From positions 434,001-498,000 of the forward strand of contig CP064991.1 in the NCBI GenBank assembly GCA_016699895.1: a stretch of DNA of 64,000 nucleotides, in the 5' to 3' direction. This document shows positions 26,055-35,280 of the stretch, in pieces; position 1 is the first letter of the stretch, and the number at the start of each line of letters is the position of its first letter. Source of the DNA: Candidatus Saccharibacteria bacterium (GTDB taxonomy: Bacteria > Patescibacteriota > Saccharimonadia > Saccharimonadales > Saccharimonadaceae). Under the pieces are notes generated by a model. The model saw only the letters and a program-made list of their open reading frames with translations. It was not told where the DNA came from and did no database searches. A program made the translations under genes and the position numbers.

Positions 26055-27128
26055 ATGCAAAAATTTACGTTTCATGTAGTCAGTCTGCCCCATACGCAGA
26101 CGACGGCCGAGTTTACGCATTGTGCCTATACGCAAAAAGTTCGTAAATTCTGTAATATGATGACTGATCTCGGTCACAAAGTTATTTTGTATGCTAGCGA
26201 GGAAAACGAGGCCCGCGTTTCAGAACTCGTTACGGTCATAACCAAGGAAAAACAACAAGAACTATTTGGCAATAACGACCACACCAAAAACTTTTTCAAT
26301 ATCACCTGGGATATGTATGATCCAGCGTGGGTGCATATGAATGCCAATACGATAAAAGCCATGGCCGAGCGTATCCAACCACGAGATTTTATCTGTATCA
26401 TTGGCGGCTGGTGCCAGAAAATTATTGCTGATGCTTTCCCAAATAATTTTGCGGTCGAATACGGTATCGGATATACGGGCCCCTTTTCAAAGTACCGAGT
26501 ATTCGAATCGTACGCTCACATGCATTACGTTCACGGTCTCCAGAATGACGATAATGGCAATTTTTATGATACCGTTGTACCAAATTATTATGATGCCGAA
26601 GAGTTTCCATTCGCGGAGAATACCGATGATTACTACTTGTTTATGGGTCGGCTCATTGATCGAAAAGGCTGGCGAATTGCTCAGGAGGTCTGTGAAAAGC
26701 TTGGCAAGAGACTCATTTTGGCAGGTCAGGGTGAATTTTCGGGTTACGGTGAGCATATTGGCGTGGTTGGCGTCGAAAGGCGCGGCGAATTGATGAGTCA
26801 TGCCAAGGCAGTGTTCGTACCGACAACCTACATTGAACCATTTGGCGGGGTGCATGCCGAGGCGCTGTTATGTGGCACACCGGTTATTACAACTAATTTC
26901 GGTGTGTTTACTGAAACAGTAGTGAATGGCGAAAATGGCTATCGTTGTGATGTCTTTCGCGACTTCGTAGCAGCGGTGAAATCAACCGATAAGTTCTCGG
27001 TAGCCAAACGGCGCAAGATCCGAGACAAAGCTCAGAAACGTTTTAGTACGGATCATGTTCGGAATGAATACCAAGCTTATTTTGAACGCCTTTACGATCT
27101 ATGGGGTGATGGCTGGTACGCCAAATAG
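26055..27128 (+). CDS. Glycosyltransferase (GT-B, family 4-like)
   Basis: 357 residues from ATG 26055. An ATG 9 bp upstream lies inside the TATAAT box (26042-26047), so it cannot be the start; the box ends 7 nt before 26055, implying a leaderless mRNA. The C-terminal Rossmann domain has LFMGRLIDRKGWRIAQEVCEKL, LAGQGEFSGYG and VFVPTTYIEPFGGVHAEALLCGTPVITTN with the E-x7-E motif of retaining GT-B enzymes. It transfers an activated sugar to an unknown acceptor, perhaps cell-surface glycan. Confidence 0.87.
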   Translation: MQKFTFHVVSLPHTQTTAEFTHCAYTQKVRKFCNMMTDLGHKVILYASEENEARVSELVTVITKEKQQELFGNNDHTKNFFNITWDMYDPAWVHMNANTIKAMAERIQPRDFICIIGGWCQKIIADAFPNNFAVEYGIGYTGPFSKYRVFESYAHMHYVHGLQNDDNGNFYDTVVPNYYDAEEFPFAENTDDYYLFMGRLIDRKGWRIAQEVCEKLGKRLILAGQGEFSGYGEHIGVVGVERRGELMSHAKAVFVPTTYIEPFGGVHAEALLCGTPVITTNFGVFTETVVNGENGYRCDVFRDFVAAVKSTDKFSVAKRRKIRDKAQKRFSTDHVRNEYQAYFERLYDLWGDGWYAK

Positions 27129-27209
27129 CACGAGCGTTTATTGACCTAGCGGATAGGTAGTGACACACTGGAGTATAATTATATTAAACGAAGGGACTAT
27201 AAAACTATC

Positions 27210-28529
27210 ATGACTAGATTACCAACACCCGGATCAGACGCAGGTGAATGGGGTCAGATCCTCAATGACTATCTCTCGACGGCTCACAAACCGGACGGTA
27301 CGCTGAAGCCAGATGTTGTTGATGCTAGCGTGATAGCCAACGATGCCATTTCCGAAGCCAACCTTTCCGAGGATGTCCGAGACAAGCTTAATGTTATTGC
27401 TGGTCAACAGGGCGCAACAGGCCCTAGCGGTCCTAGTGGAGCTGCCGGCCCAACTGGTGCGACAGGTCCTATAGGTCCTGCCGGTACTGGCGTTCCAGGT
27501 GCTGGAACTACTGGCCAGTTGCTAGCCAAAAGCTCTAATGCAGACTATGCTACAGAGTGGATTGATGCTCCAACGGTGGCAGCGAGCGGCGTAGTATCAG
27601 TTCTCGTTTCTACTGGCAGCGAAGCTCGACCGACCGCCGATACCGTACTATGGTTAGGTGGTGCTACTGAGCCCGTCAATATGACAAATGGCGATTTGTG
27701 GTTTAGCCCGACGCAGCCAACTGATACCGAAGCGCCCACTCAACCAACAAGCTTGATATCATCGAGCATCACCTCAAGTAGCTTTACACTGGGCTGGACC
27801 GGCGCAACCGATAATATAGCGGTAACCGCCTACGAAGTATTTATCGACGGTGTTAGCTATAAAATTGTTACCGGTACGTCGACCAATATTACTGGTCGCA
27901 ATGGCAATACAACCTACGCTTGTACGGTTCGGGCGCGTGATGCGGCCGGTAACTGGGGCGATGTGTCTGATAGCTTAAATGTTACTACCTTAACCTCTGT
28001 TGGTGGAACACACTCGGTTTATGGTAGCTCTATTGTGTCAGCCTTGCAGGTCTATAATGATGGCGGTACGATGACTGTGGCGACTGGCTTTCGAGCCGAT
28101 ACTAATAGCTACCAGTTGACAGGTGCTAGAGTCTACGTGCCAACCGGTGGAACCACACCATCAACTGCGACGGTCTACCTATTTACTCCAACTAGTGGCG
28201 GGCCCGATCTTGCCAACCCTGTGCGCACTGTTACGATGTCTATTACGTCAGGGCAATGGAACGAAGTCAGCTTTCCGACGGCATATACTCTCACCAGCGG
28301 TACGTATTTCTGGGTTGGGTATGACTTTGGCGACGGTACCTATATGTCTACTACCTCTGCAGGTGCGGCTCAAGTCCAGGCGAGCGATGGTTCGTCTCTC
28401 TATCTGGCGCCTGAGGATATTCCAGCGGGTACACATCGCAACTATTGGCGAGCTAATAGTGGCTCTACTAGCTCGTCTTCTATCGGTGGCCAGAGCTACG
28501 GCATTGATGTTATCGTGACAGAGGCATAA
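27210..28529 (+). CDS. Collagen-like/Fn3 surface protein with TRLPTPGSD N-terminal domain
   Basis: 439 residues. N-terminal block MTRLPTPGSDAGEWGQILND then YLSTAHKPDGTLKP, shared almost word for word with the protein at 62670. Then a short G-x-y collagen-like tract (about residues 68-98, GATGPSGPSGAAGPTG), a fibronectin type III domain (about 175-265, with DAAGNWGDVS) and a C-terminal beta-rich domain like DUF4082 (about 268-438, GYDFGDGTY). No signal peptide is visible, so export would need a non-Sec route or the N-terminal block. It is followed 3 bp later by the CotH-like gene and is probably co-transcribed; likely surface or adhesin structure. Confidence 0.75.
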   Translation: MTRLPTPGSDAGEWGQILNDYLSTAHKPDGTLKPDVVDASVIANDAISEANLSEDVRDKLNVIAGQQGATGPSGPSGAAGPTGATGPIGPAGTGVPGAGTTGQLLAKSSNADYATEWIDAPTVAASGVVSVLVSTGSEARPTADTVLWLGGATEPVNMTNGDLWFSPTQPTDTEAPTQPTSLISSSITSSSFTLGWTGATDNIAVTAYEVFIDGVSYKIVTGTSTNITGRNGNTTYACTVRARDAAGNWGDVSDSLNVTTLTSVGGTHSVYGSSIVSALQVYNDGGTMTVATGFRADTNSYQLTGARVYVPTGGTTPSTATVYLFTPTSGGPDLANPVRTVTMSITSGQWNEVSFPTAYTLTSGTYFWVGYDFGDGTYMSTTSAGAAQVQASDGSSLYLAPEDIPAGTHRNYWRANSGSTSSSSIGGQSYGIDVIVTEA

Positions 28530-28532
28530 CGT

Positions 28533-30095
28533 ATGGCGTATACTTATGATAACGGTGGACAGCAAGAGTACCCACGTCTCAAGCAAACCGGCGGTACGGC
28601 TAGCGGTTTGTTATTACGCAAAGGTGAGTCACCACCGGCACCAGAGTATGAGCTGAGCCAACCGGTGCTGTACATTACGACAGAGGGTGGTGCACCAGTT
28701 ACTACTAAAACGACCTACGTTAACTGTAATTATCAGATTGTTAATGAATTAGGTTCTGGCGCAGAACTCTTTAATCAGCCCGGACGTATTCGTGGTCGAG
28801 GTAACTCTACCTGGACCATGCCGAAAAAGCCATTCAAGGTAAAGCTGGATAACAAAGTAGAAGTGCTAGGTATGCCCAAGAGCGAAGACTGGGCGCTGCT
28901 GGCCAACTACATCGATCCGAGCAAAGTTCGCTATACTATGGCGAATGAAATCAGCGGCCGCACCGGTTTGCCGTGGGCGCCGCGATCAGTTAATCTAGAG
29001 GTATATTTGAATGGTAATTATCTCGGCCTTTACCAGTTTTCAGAATCGGTCGAAGTAGACAAAAATCGAGTAGATATTGACAAGCTAAAAGCTACCCAAA
29101 TCAGTGGTCGTAACCTAACTGGCGGCTATATATTAGAAGTAGACACTCGCTTTGAGGAGAATGATGAAATTGGCTGGCGTACGCGGCTAAATGTGCCGAT
29201 TATCTTTGATACGCCAGACGGCGATATTCCAGAACAGTATAATTATGCCAAAAACTTTACCCAAGCCTGCGAAGATGCTTTGTTTAGCGAGGATTTTACC
29301 GATGGTGCCTGGCGTGATTTGCTCGATGCTGATAGTTGGGCGGATTGGTATTTGCTAAACGAGCTAGTCTGTAATAACGACAGTGGCTTTGGTGCCTCTG
29401 TCAAACTAACCAAGCCGCGCGACCCCGAGACAGGTCCAGCCAGCAAATTGCACGCTGGTCCAGGCTGGGATTTCGATGCTTCGTGTGGTATCACATTCTT
29501 CATTCCGCATCCATCAACTGGGTGGTGGACGCGTGTTGGTGCAACCTGGATTGCACGAATGTTAGAAGACCCATGGTTCCGTGACGTCCTAAAACATCGA
29601 TGGGCGTTACTTCGTTCGCGATTACTAGCCGAAGGCGACAATATATTTGATTGGCTCACTAATTTAGAGGCCTCGGTAGCCGGCGCAGTGGCACGTGATG
29701 CGGCAGTGTGGGGTGTTGGTAGCGCGCCGAATATCCATACGTGGCTCAATACGCGTATCGAGTGGATCGAGACACAACTAGTTGCTGGTACTGGTGTCGA
29801 CATAACACCTCCGGGCGTACCGACCGGTTTTGCGACTACTGCTATCAATGCTACATCAATATCATTTACGTGGACCGATGCTGGCGCCGCTCAGGGCACG
29901 GGTGTGGTAGGTTATCGTATTCGCCAGGACGGAATAATTGCGGCAATGACGGCCTATCCGTATAGTGATCCGCTCAATACGGTCACTATTAATGGACTAA
30001 CCTCAGCGACTCAATACTCATTTACGCTAGAGTGTAGAGATGCAACTGGCAACTGGTCGACTGCAACGAGTGCATTGATCGTTACGACGACGTAG
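28533..30095 (+). CDS. CotH kinase-like protein with C-terminal Fn3 domain
   Basis: 520 residues. GRIRGRGNSTWTMPKKPFK, then DWALLANYIDPSKVR, VNLEVYLNGNYLGLYQFSE, and HAGPGWDFDASCG match the CotH domain, an atypical protein kinase fold that phosphorylates spore coat and surface proteins. The conserved DWALLANY and PGWDFD segments hold likely ATP and metal ligands. The C-terminal 100 residues form an Fn3 domain (PTGFATTAINATSISFTW, and DATGNWSTAT). No signal peptide is seen. Directly behind a collagen-like gene, which may encode its substrate or partner. Confidence 0.85.
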   Translation: MAYTYDNGGQQEYPRLKQTGGTASGLLLRKGESPPAPEYELSQPVLYITTEGGAPVTTKTTYVNCNYQIVNELGSGAELFNQPGRIRGRGNSTWTMPKKPFKVKLDNKVEVLGMPKSEDWALLANYIDPSKVRYTMANEISGRTGLPWAPRSVNLEVYLNGNYLGLYQFSESVEVDKNRVDIDKLKATQISGRNLTGGYILEVDTRFEENDEIGWRTRLNVPIIFDTPDGDIPEQYNYAKNFTQACEDALFSEDFTDGAWRDLLDADSWADWYLLNELVCNNDSGFGASVKLTKPRDPETGPASKLHAGPGWDFDASCGITFFIPHPSTGWWTRVGATWIARMLEDPWFRDVLKHRWALLRSRLLAEGDNIFDWLTNLEASVAGAVARDAAVWGVGSAPNIHTWLNTRIEWIETQLVAGTGVDITPPGVPTGFATTAINATSISFTWTDAGAAQGTGVVGYRIRQDGIIAAMTAYPYSDPLNTVTINGLTSATQYSFTLECRDATGNWSTATSALIVTTT

Positions 30096-30127
30096 CTATT
30101 TAGCAGATTTGGTAGTACAATATAGCT

Positions 30128-30361
30128 ATGGGATTATTTAGCATGCTAGCAAATTTCGATCCAGACGAGATCGTAAAAAAGTTCGATGAATTCGAACAGA
30201 ATTTGGATCAGGTCCTCGACAATACTCTCAACAAAGTTGATTCTGTGGCCGAAAAAGTCGAAACCACCGCCGGCGTCGTAGAGAACAAACTAAATTCGAC
30301 TGAGACAAAATTAGATAACGTCAATAAAATTGTTGTGACCGACGGCAACAAGACGAGTTAA
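30128..30361 (+). CDS. Small coiled-coil protein of unknown function
   Basis: 77 residues, acidic, with heptad-like repeats (FDEFEQNLDQVLDNTLNKVD and VENKLNSTETKLDNV) indicating one long coiled coil. A short hydrophobic start MGLFSMLANF might be amphipathic. TACAAT (30116-30121) ends 6 nt before the ATG, so it appears leaderless. No family recognised. Confidence 0.6.
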   Translation: MGLFSMLANFDPDEIVKKFDEFEQNLDQVLDNTLNKVDSVAEKVETTAGVVENKLNSTETKLDNVNKIVVTDGNKTS

Positions 30362-30370
30362 AATAAGTTT

Positions 30371-30446
30371 TGGTGGAGTGCAGCGGACTTGAACCGCTCG
30401 CCTCGACAATGCGAATGTCGCGCTCTACCAGATGAGCTAGCACCCC
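30371..30446 (-). tRNA. tRNA-Ala (CGC)
   Basis: On the minus strand: acceptor GGGGTGC/GCACTCC with the G3-U70 wobble that identifies alanine tRNA, anticodon loop TTCGCAT (CGC), T loop TTCAAGT, encoded CCA. Confidence 0.95.
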
Positions 30447-30515
30447 GAACCTCCTCATTCTAGCAGAGGTAAAGCGGTTTCGCAAGCCGATACGTGCTTG
30501 TGCTAAAATAGAGGT

Positions 30516-31445
30516 ATGCAAGTCGATCTCAGCATTTTTTACTCGAGCCTCGCCTCGGTGGCGCTAATTGTTGGTTTAGGCTGGGTCGCGGGCAAACGCG
30601 AGTGGATTGACGAACACACTAACAAGACGTTGGTTAACCTCCTTATCAATGTAGCATGGCCGTGTGCGCTACTCGGCTCTTTTCCTGGAGAGTTCAAGGT
30701 CGAATCTCTCAATTCATTTCTCTATGGCCTCGGCGGCGGAGTCGTCGTATTACTAACGGCGATTATTGTTTCCAAATTGCTCTTTCCGCGACGACGCAAT
30801 CCCAAAAACTATTTTGAATACCAATTTGCTTTTATCTTTAATAACGCTAGTTTCCTAGGCTTTCCACTCGTCAATGCTATCTATGGTCAAGCCGGTCTCG
30901 TGCCTTACGCTGGATTTATCGTAGTGTTTAACCTCGCGTTATTTGGATATGGTGTATCGCTATTTCGCCAGCAGTTTCGTCTAAAAGACCTCGGTCGAAC
31001 ATTGGTCAATCCGAACGTTATCGCCGTCGTAGTGGGCTTTTTATTATTCCTATTTAGCATGAAATTACCGGGATTCGTCGGCAACGCGGTCGGCTACACC
31101 GGCGCAATGATGACACCGTTGTCGCTGATCGCTATTGGCTATATGCTCAGCCGAGCTAATTTATTACAAGTTTTGCGGCGCAAGATACTCGTGTTAACCT
31201 GTCTAGCACAGCTGATTTTAGGACCGCTCATCACTTTTGTCGTGTTGAAACTGATTGGCGCGCCGAATGATGTCATTCATATCCTGGTTCTAATTCAAGC
31301 CCTGCCAACTGCCACCAGTCTCGGACTATTTGCCGAAAAATATCGCGATGATACCGGTAGCGCCTCGGAGCTCGTTGCTATTAGCACAGTGTTATCGGCG
31401 TTGACATTGCCACTGGTGATGTGGGCTATCGCGAGTTTATTATAG
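30516..31445 (+). CDS. AEC family (auxin efflux carrier-like) transporter
   Basis: 309 residues with about ten membrane helices in two five-helix halves, as in the AEC/BART superfamily. Conserved-looking NLLINVAWPCALLG and FNNASFLGFPLVNAIYG occur in the first half; LIQALPTATSLGLFAEKY in the second is the typical P-x-A helix break. Probably exports or imports carboxylates such as malate or amino acid derivatives. TAAAAT with TGn ends 6 nt before the ATG (leaderless). Confidence 0.87.
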   Translation: MQVDLSIFYSSLASVALIVGLGWVAGKREWIDEHTNKTLVNLLINVAWPCALLGSFPGEFKVESLNSFLYGLGGGVVVLLTAIIVSKLLFPRRRNPKNYFEYQFAFIFNNASFLGFPLVNAIYGQAGLVPYAGFIVVFNLALFGYGVSLFRQQFRLKDLGRTLVNPNVIAVVVGFLLFLFSMKLPGFVGNAVGYTGAMMTPLSLIAIGYMLSRANLLQVLRRKILVLTCLAQLILGPLITFVVLKLIGAPNDVIHILVLIQALPTATSLGLFAEKYRDDTGSASELVAISTVLSALTLPLVMWAIASLL

Positions 31446-31468
31446 CTAGCATGTAGTATAATTGACAG

Positions 31469-33805
31469 ATGAAACGATTTACTGGCCTCTCGGACGCAGA
31501 AGTCCAGCGTCGCACGCGTGACGGACTCGTGAATACATCGACCGACAAATCGAGTCGTTCGCTCGTCGATATCTTGCGATCGAATATCTTTACGCGCTTT
31601 AACGCCATCCTGGCAACACTGGCGGTGGTCGTCATTATTATCGACGGCTCGCCGTTCAACGCACTGTTTGGTATGGCGCTGATCATCAACAGCGCTATCG
31701 GTATTTTCCAGGAGTTACGCGCCAAGATCACCCTCGACAAACTATCAATTTTGAACGCACCCACTGTCCGAGCCGTCCGAGATAGTAAAACAGTAGAAAT
31801 CACCGTTGAATCAGTGGTGAAGGGTGACTATGTGCGAATTAGACTGGGCGATCAGATCGTAGCAGACGGCGAGATTCTGGATGCCGAGGGGCTAGAGATC
31901 GACGAAAGCTTGCTCACTGGTGAGTCCGATCCAATTTTCAAAAAAGCTGGCGACACGGTACTATCTGGTTCGATTGTTGTGGCTGGCAAGGGTGTCATGC
32001 GTGCTGACAAAGTCGGCGCGCAGTCGTACTCGGCAGAATTAACTGCGAAAGCCAAGCGATTTAAACGCGCCAGCAGCGAGCTGGTGGATGGCACAAATAA
32101 GCTCTTACGCTGGATATCATGGCTATTAGTACTGGTCGTACCGCTATTACTATTCGGTCAACTCCGGCTCGATCTTGGTGATTGGCAGCAGGCGGTTGTT
32201 CATTCCACGGCAGCGATTGTCGGTATGATACCCGAGGGGCTCGTGCTGTTGATCTCTACGGCGTTCATGCTGGCGGTGATCCAGCTGGCGCGCCGCAAAG
32301 TCCTCGTCCAACAAATGCCAGCTGTCGAGACACTGGCGCGCGTCGATACATTACTACTAGACAAAACTGGTACTCTGACCGAGGGCGACATCAAGTTTGA
32401 CGCCGTGGTGTTGGTTGATACCGACTCTCGTCAGGCGGTTGATCTGGCACTCGCAACTATTGCCAGCCGGGCCAATTCTCCAACTAACACGGCGATCAGC
32501 CGAGCTCTAGACAAGATCAAACCGGCACCATTTGACCGCGAGATCGCTTTTAATAGCGGGCGAAAATGGAGTGCAATTGAAATTGGTGGCACAAAGTGGT
32601 TGTTCGGCGCCCCCGAGGTAATTTTTGCAACATCTAAAAAGGATCAGTTATTCAAAAAAGCCCAAACCATCGCTAGCGAAGGCAAACGCGTTTTGGCGTT
32701 AGTTCGGATCGAGAGTTGGCCAGATGAATCCTACGCCATTCCGTCATTTCAACCGGCGGCATTGGTAGTGTTATCGGAAAATATCCGTGATGATGCCGGT
32801 CAGATCTTGCAATTTTTCCGCGAACAACAAGTCGATATAAAAGTAATTTCGGGTGATTCGCCGCTAACTGTGGCTGCCGTGGCGCGTCGCGTGAATATGG
32901 GTGAAGTTTCCGTGTTTGACGCCCGTGATCTGCCGGATCCTAGAAAGTCCGCCACTAGCCAAACAAAGTTTAATAGAATCATCAAAAAACACAATGTGTT
33001 CGGTCGAGTTCAGCCCGAGCAAAAGCGTTTGATTTGCGCCGCGCTGCAGGACTCTGGTCGAGTAGTGGCGATGACGGGCGACGGCGTCAACGATGCGCTG
33101 GCACTCAAAAAATCTGATCTCGGCATTGCTATGAACTCTGGCGCGGCTGCCACCAAAGCGGTCGCCGAGATCGTTTTGCTCGACAATAAATTCTCGAGTC
33201 TCCCGAGCGTCCTGGCCGAAGGTCGCCGCGTTATCGCCAACATCGAGCGCGTCGCTAGCTTGTTTGTGATCAAAAACGTCTATTCGTTACTGCTGGCGCT
33301 GTCGGTGACGGTAGCAGGGCAGGTTTATCCGTATTTGCCGTCGCAAATGACGGTGATCAGTGTCTTGTCAATCGGCGTACCGGCCTTTTTCCTAGCCCTC
33401 GCACCTAACCAGCAGCTATATCGACCAGGCTTTTTGACGCGAGTATTAAAATTTGCGATCCCAGTCGGGTTCATCGCGGCTACCTCCATGATGATAACCT
33501 ATCTGTTACTAGACTACCGTGGTGCGCCAATGACCGTCATCGGCACATCGGTATCAATTACGATGATGATGATCGGTATGTCAGTGCTGGTGTCGCTCGC
33601 TCGACCGCTCCGCGGTTGGAAACTCGGTCTCATCGCTGCCTGTGCCACGGCTTTTGTTATGATCATATCGGTGCCGTCCATCGCCAGCCATTTCCGCTAC
33701 GAACTCGATTTTGCAACGCTGCCAATTACTATGCTGATCGGCGGCATCGGCGCTGCGCTCGTCTGGCTAATTAGGAGAGAGCAAACCAGTTATGATAAAC
33801 TATAG
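31469..33805 (+). CDS. P-type (E1-E2) cation-transporting ATPase
   Basis: 778 residues. Actuator motif LTGESDPIF, TM4 VGMIPEGLVLL, phosphorylation motif DKTGTLTEG, and hinge GDGVNDALALKKSDLGIAM, followed by six C-terminal membrane helices. The PEGL in TM4 suggests a Ca/Mg-type pump of the P2/P3 group, though the ion is not certain. TATAAT ends 6 nt before the ATG with no Shine-Dalgarno. The Mur ligase gene begins 2 bp after its stop. Confidence 0.93.
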   Translation: MKRFTGLSDAEVQRRTRDGLVNTSTDKSSRSLVDILRSNIFTRFNAILATLAVVVIIIDGSPFNALFGMALIINSAIGIFQELRAKITLDKLSILNAPTVRAVRDSKTVEITVESVVKGDYVRIRLGDQIVADGEILDAEGLEIDESLLTGESDPIFKKAGDTVLSGSIVVAGKGVMRADKVGAQSYSAELTAKAKRFKRASSELVDGTNKLLRWISWLLVLVVPLLLFGQLRLDLGDWQQAVVHSTAAIVGMIPEGLVLLISTAFMLAVIQLARRKVLVQQMPAVETLARVDTLLLDKTGTLTEGDIKFDAVVLVDTDSRQAVDLALATIASRANSPTNTAISRALDKIKPAPFDREIAFNSGRKWSAIEIGGTKWLFGAPEVIFATSKKDQLFKKAQTIASEGKRVLALVRIESWPDESYAIPSFQPAALVVLSENIRDDAGQILQFFREQQVDIKVISGDSPLTVAAVARRVNMGEVSVFDARDLPDPRKSATSQTKFNRIIKKHNVFGRVQPEQKRLICAALQDSGRVVAMTGDGVNDALALKKSDLGIAMNSGAAATKAVAEIVLLDNKFSSLPSVLAEGRRVIANIERVASLFVIKNVYSLLLALSVTVAGQVYPYLPSQMTVISVLSIGVPAFFLALAPNQQLYRPGFLTRVLKFAIPVGFIAATSMMITYLLLDYRGAPMTVIGTSVSITMMMIGMSVLVSLARPLRGWKLGLIAACATAFVMIISVPSIASHFRYELDFATLPITMLIGGIGAALVWLIRREQTSYDKL

Positions 33806-33807
33806 GT

Positions 33808-35115
33808 ATGTTTAAAAAGTACGTCCAGAGAAAACTCGAAAAATTAACGGTCAAATATTTTAAAAAACATCATCCGAAATTGATCGTGGTGGTTGGCTCG
33901 GTCGGCAAGACTACGACCAAGAACGCAATTGCGACGATGCTCCATCCTAAATTTCGCGTCCAGGCCGAGCGTGGCAATTTGAACTCCGAATTGTCAGTAC
34001 CACTAGCGATTCTTGGTATCGAGTTCCCACCTGAGGAACTACTGCGATCAATCAGAGTCTGGCGTCATATATTCAAGGCCATGCGTAAACGTATTCGCGA
34101 TTCACAAGGTGTCGATGTCATTATCCAGGAACTAGCCACTGACGGCCCAGGTCAGATTCCGCACTACGGCACCTACCTGCGCCCAGATATGGCAATTGTA
34201 ACCGCCGTAGCGCCGGAACATATGGAACATTTCCCTGGTGGCATGGGTCAGGTTGCTCGTGAGGAATTATCAGTTGCGAGCTATTCGGATTTGACTATTA
34301 TTAACCGCGACGACGTTGACGAGAGCTTTGCGCCGTATGCTGAAACGACAAATATTACGAATTACGGTTTGTTTGGCGGCGAATATCGTTTTGAGACCAC
34401 CGACGGTACACCGCTCGATGGCTACACTGGGAAGTTTTTCGGACCAGAGTTCGCCGAAGGTATCGAAACGACGGTACACCTAGTCGGTGATCACAACCTA
34501 AAAGCTGCCGCCGTGGCTGGTCTCGTCGGCGCTAAACTCGGCATGACAGCCGAGGAGATCGCCGAGGGTCTAGCCGAAATCATGCCGACATCGGGACGCA
34601 TGAATATCTTGCGTGGCGTGCGTGGATCGACGATTATTGACGACACGTATAACTCCAGTCCTAATGCGGCGATCGAGGCGCTACGGACGCTATACCTGGT
34701 CGACGCTAATCAACGCATCGCGATCCTAGGTTCGATGAATGAACTCGGCACCTTTTCAGTTGATGCTCACCGCGAGGTCGGCGAAATGTGCGATCCGAAT
34801 TATCTCGAATGGGTGATTACGATTGGCGACGATGCGGCGCATTATCTAGCGCCAGCTGCCAAACGCAAAGGCAACAACGTACAGTCGTTCCCTGATCCGA
34901 TCTCGGCCGGGACATTTGCCAACAAAGTTCTAAAATCTGGTGGCGTGGTTCTCGCCAAGGGTTCCCAGAACGGTGTTTACGCCGAGGAGGCCATCAAGAT
35001 TTTACTGGCTCACGTCGAAGATCAACAGCATCTAGTTCGCCAGAGTGGCGAATGGCTCGATAAAAAGAACGCCTGGCTCTCTAGTCTAGAGAATATCGGC
35101 CAAGACACCGACTAG
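33808..35115 (+). CDS. Mur ligase family protein (MurF-like)
   Basis: 435 residues. ATP-binding loop VVVGSVGKTTTKNAIATML (about residues 27-45), central domain with LNSELSVPLAILG and VTAVAPEHMEHF, DDTYNSSPNAAIEAL at about 275, and C-terminal domain with ILGSMNELG, VLAKGSQNGVYAEEA. The DTYNSSP motif is typical of MurF, which adds D-Ala-D-Ala to UDP-MurNAc-tripeptide, but the N-terminal uridine-binding domain is much reduced compared with standard MurF, so it could act on another peptide-linked substrate. ddl at 8913 supplies the dipeptide. Followed by the intergenic repeat, copy 2. Confidence 0.85.
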   Translation: MFKKYVQRKLEKLTVKYFKKHHPKLIVVVGSVGKTTTKNAIATMLHPKFRVQAERGNLNSELSVPLAILGIEFPPEELLRSIRVWRHIFKAMRKRIRDSQGVDVIIQELATDGPGQIPHYGTYLRPDMAIVTAVAPEHMEHFPGGMGQVAREELSVASYSDLTIINRDDVDESFAPYAETTNITNYGLFGGEYRFETTDGTPLDGYTGKFFGPEFAEGIETTVHLVGDHNLKAAAVAGLVGAKLGMTAEEIAEGLAEIMPTSGRMNILRGVRGSTIIDDTYNSSPNAAIEALRTLYLVDANQRIAILGSMNELGTFSVDAHREVGEMCDPNYLEWVITIGDDAAHYLAPAAKRKGNNVQSFPDPISAGTFANKVLKSGGVVLAKGSQNGVYAEEAIKILLAHVEDQQHLVRQSGEWLDKKNAWLSSLENIGQDTD

Positions 35116-35136
35116 TAGCGCAGTAAGGTGGTAGTA

Positions 35137-35253
35137 TCAAAATCCTCGCCTCGGGTGACGCGAGGCGGGGCAGCTCCCAAAATTGTTTTCGGTGGTGATT
35201 GACCGAAAAAATTTTAGGGGCGGACCGAGCGGCAGGACCCGAGGAGATTTTGA
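35137..35253 (+). repeat. Dispersed structured intergenic repeat, copy 2
   Basis: Same core as 2203-2327 and 40895-41007. Flanking arms TCAAAAT and ATTTTGA pair with each other but differ in sequence from the arms of the other copies. It ends only about 13 bp before the -10 box of leuS. Confidence 0.85.
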
Positions 35254-35265
35254 GGTTCCTTGTGC

Positions 35266-35271
35266 TATAAT
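35266..35271 (+). promoter_or_regulatory. Extended -10 box (TGC-TATAAT) of leuS
   Basis: TATAAT ends 9 nt before ATG 35281. The alternative ATG 35272 touches the box and is ruled out for a transcript from this promoter. Confidence 0.65.
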
Positions 35272-35280
35272 ATGACAGAT

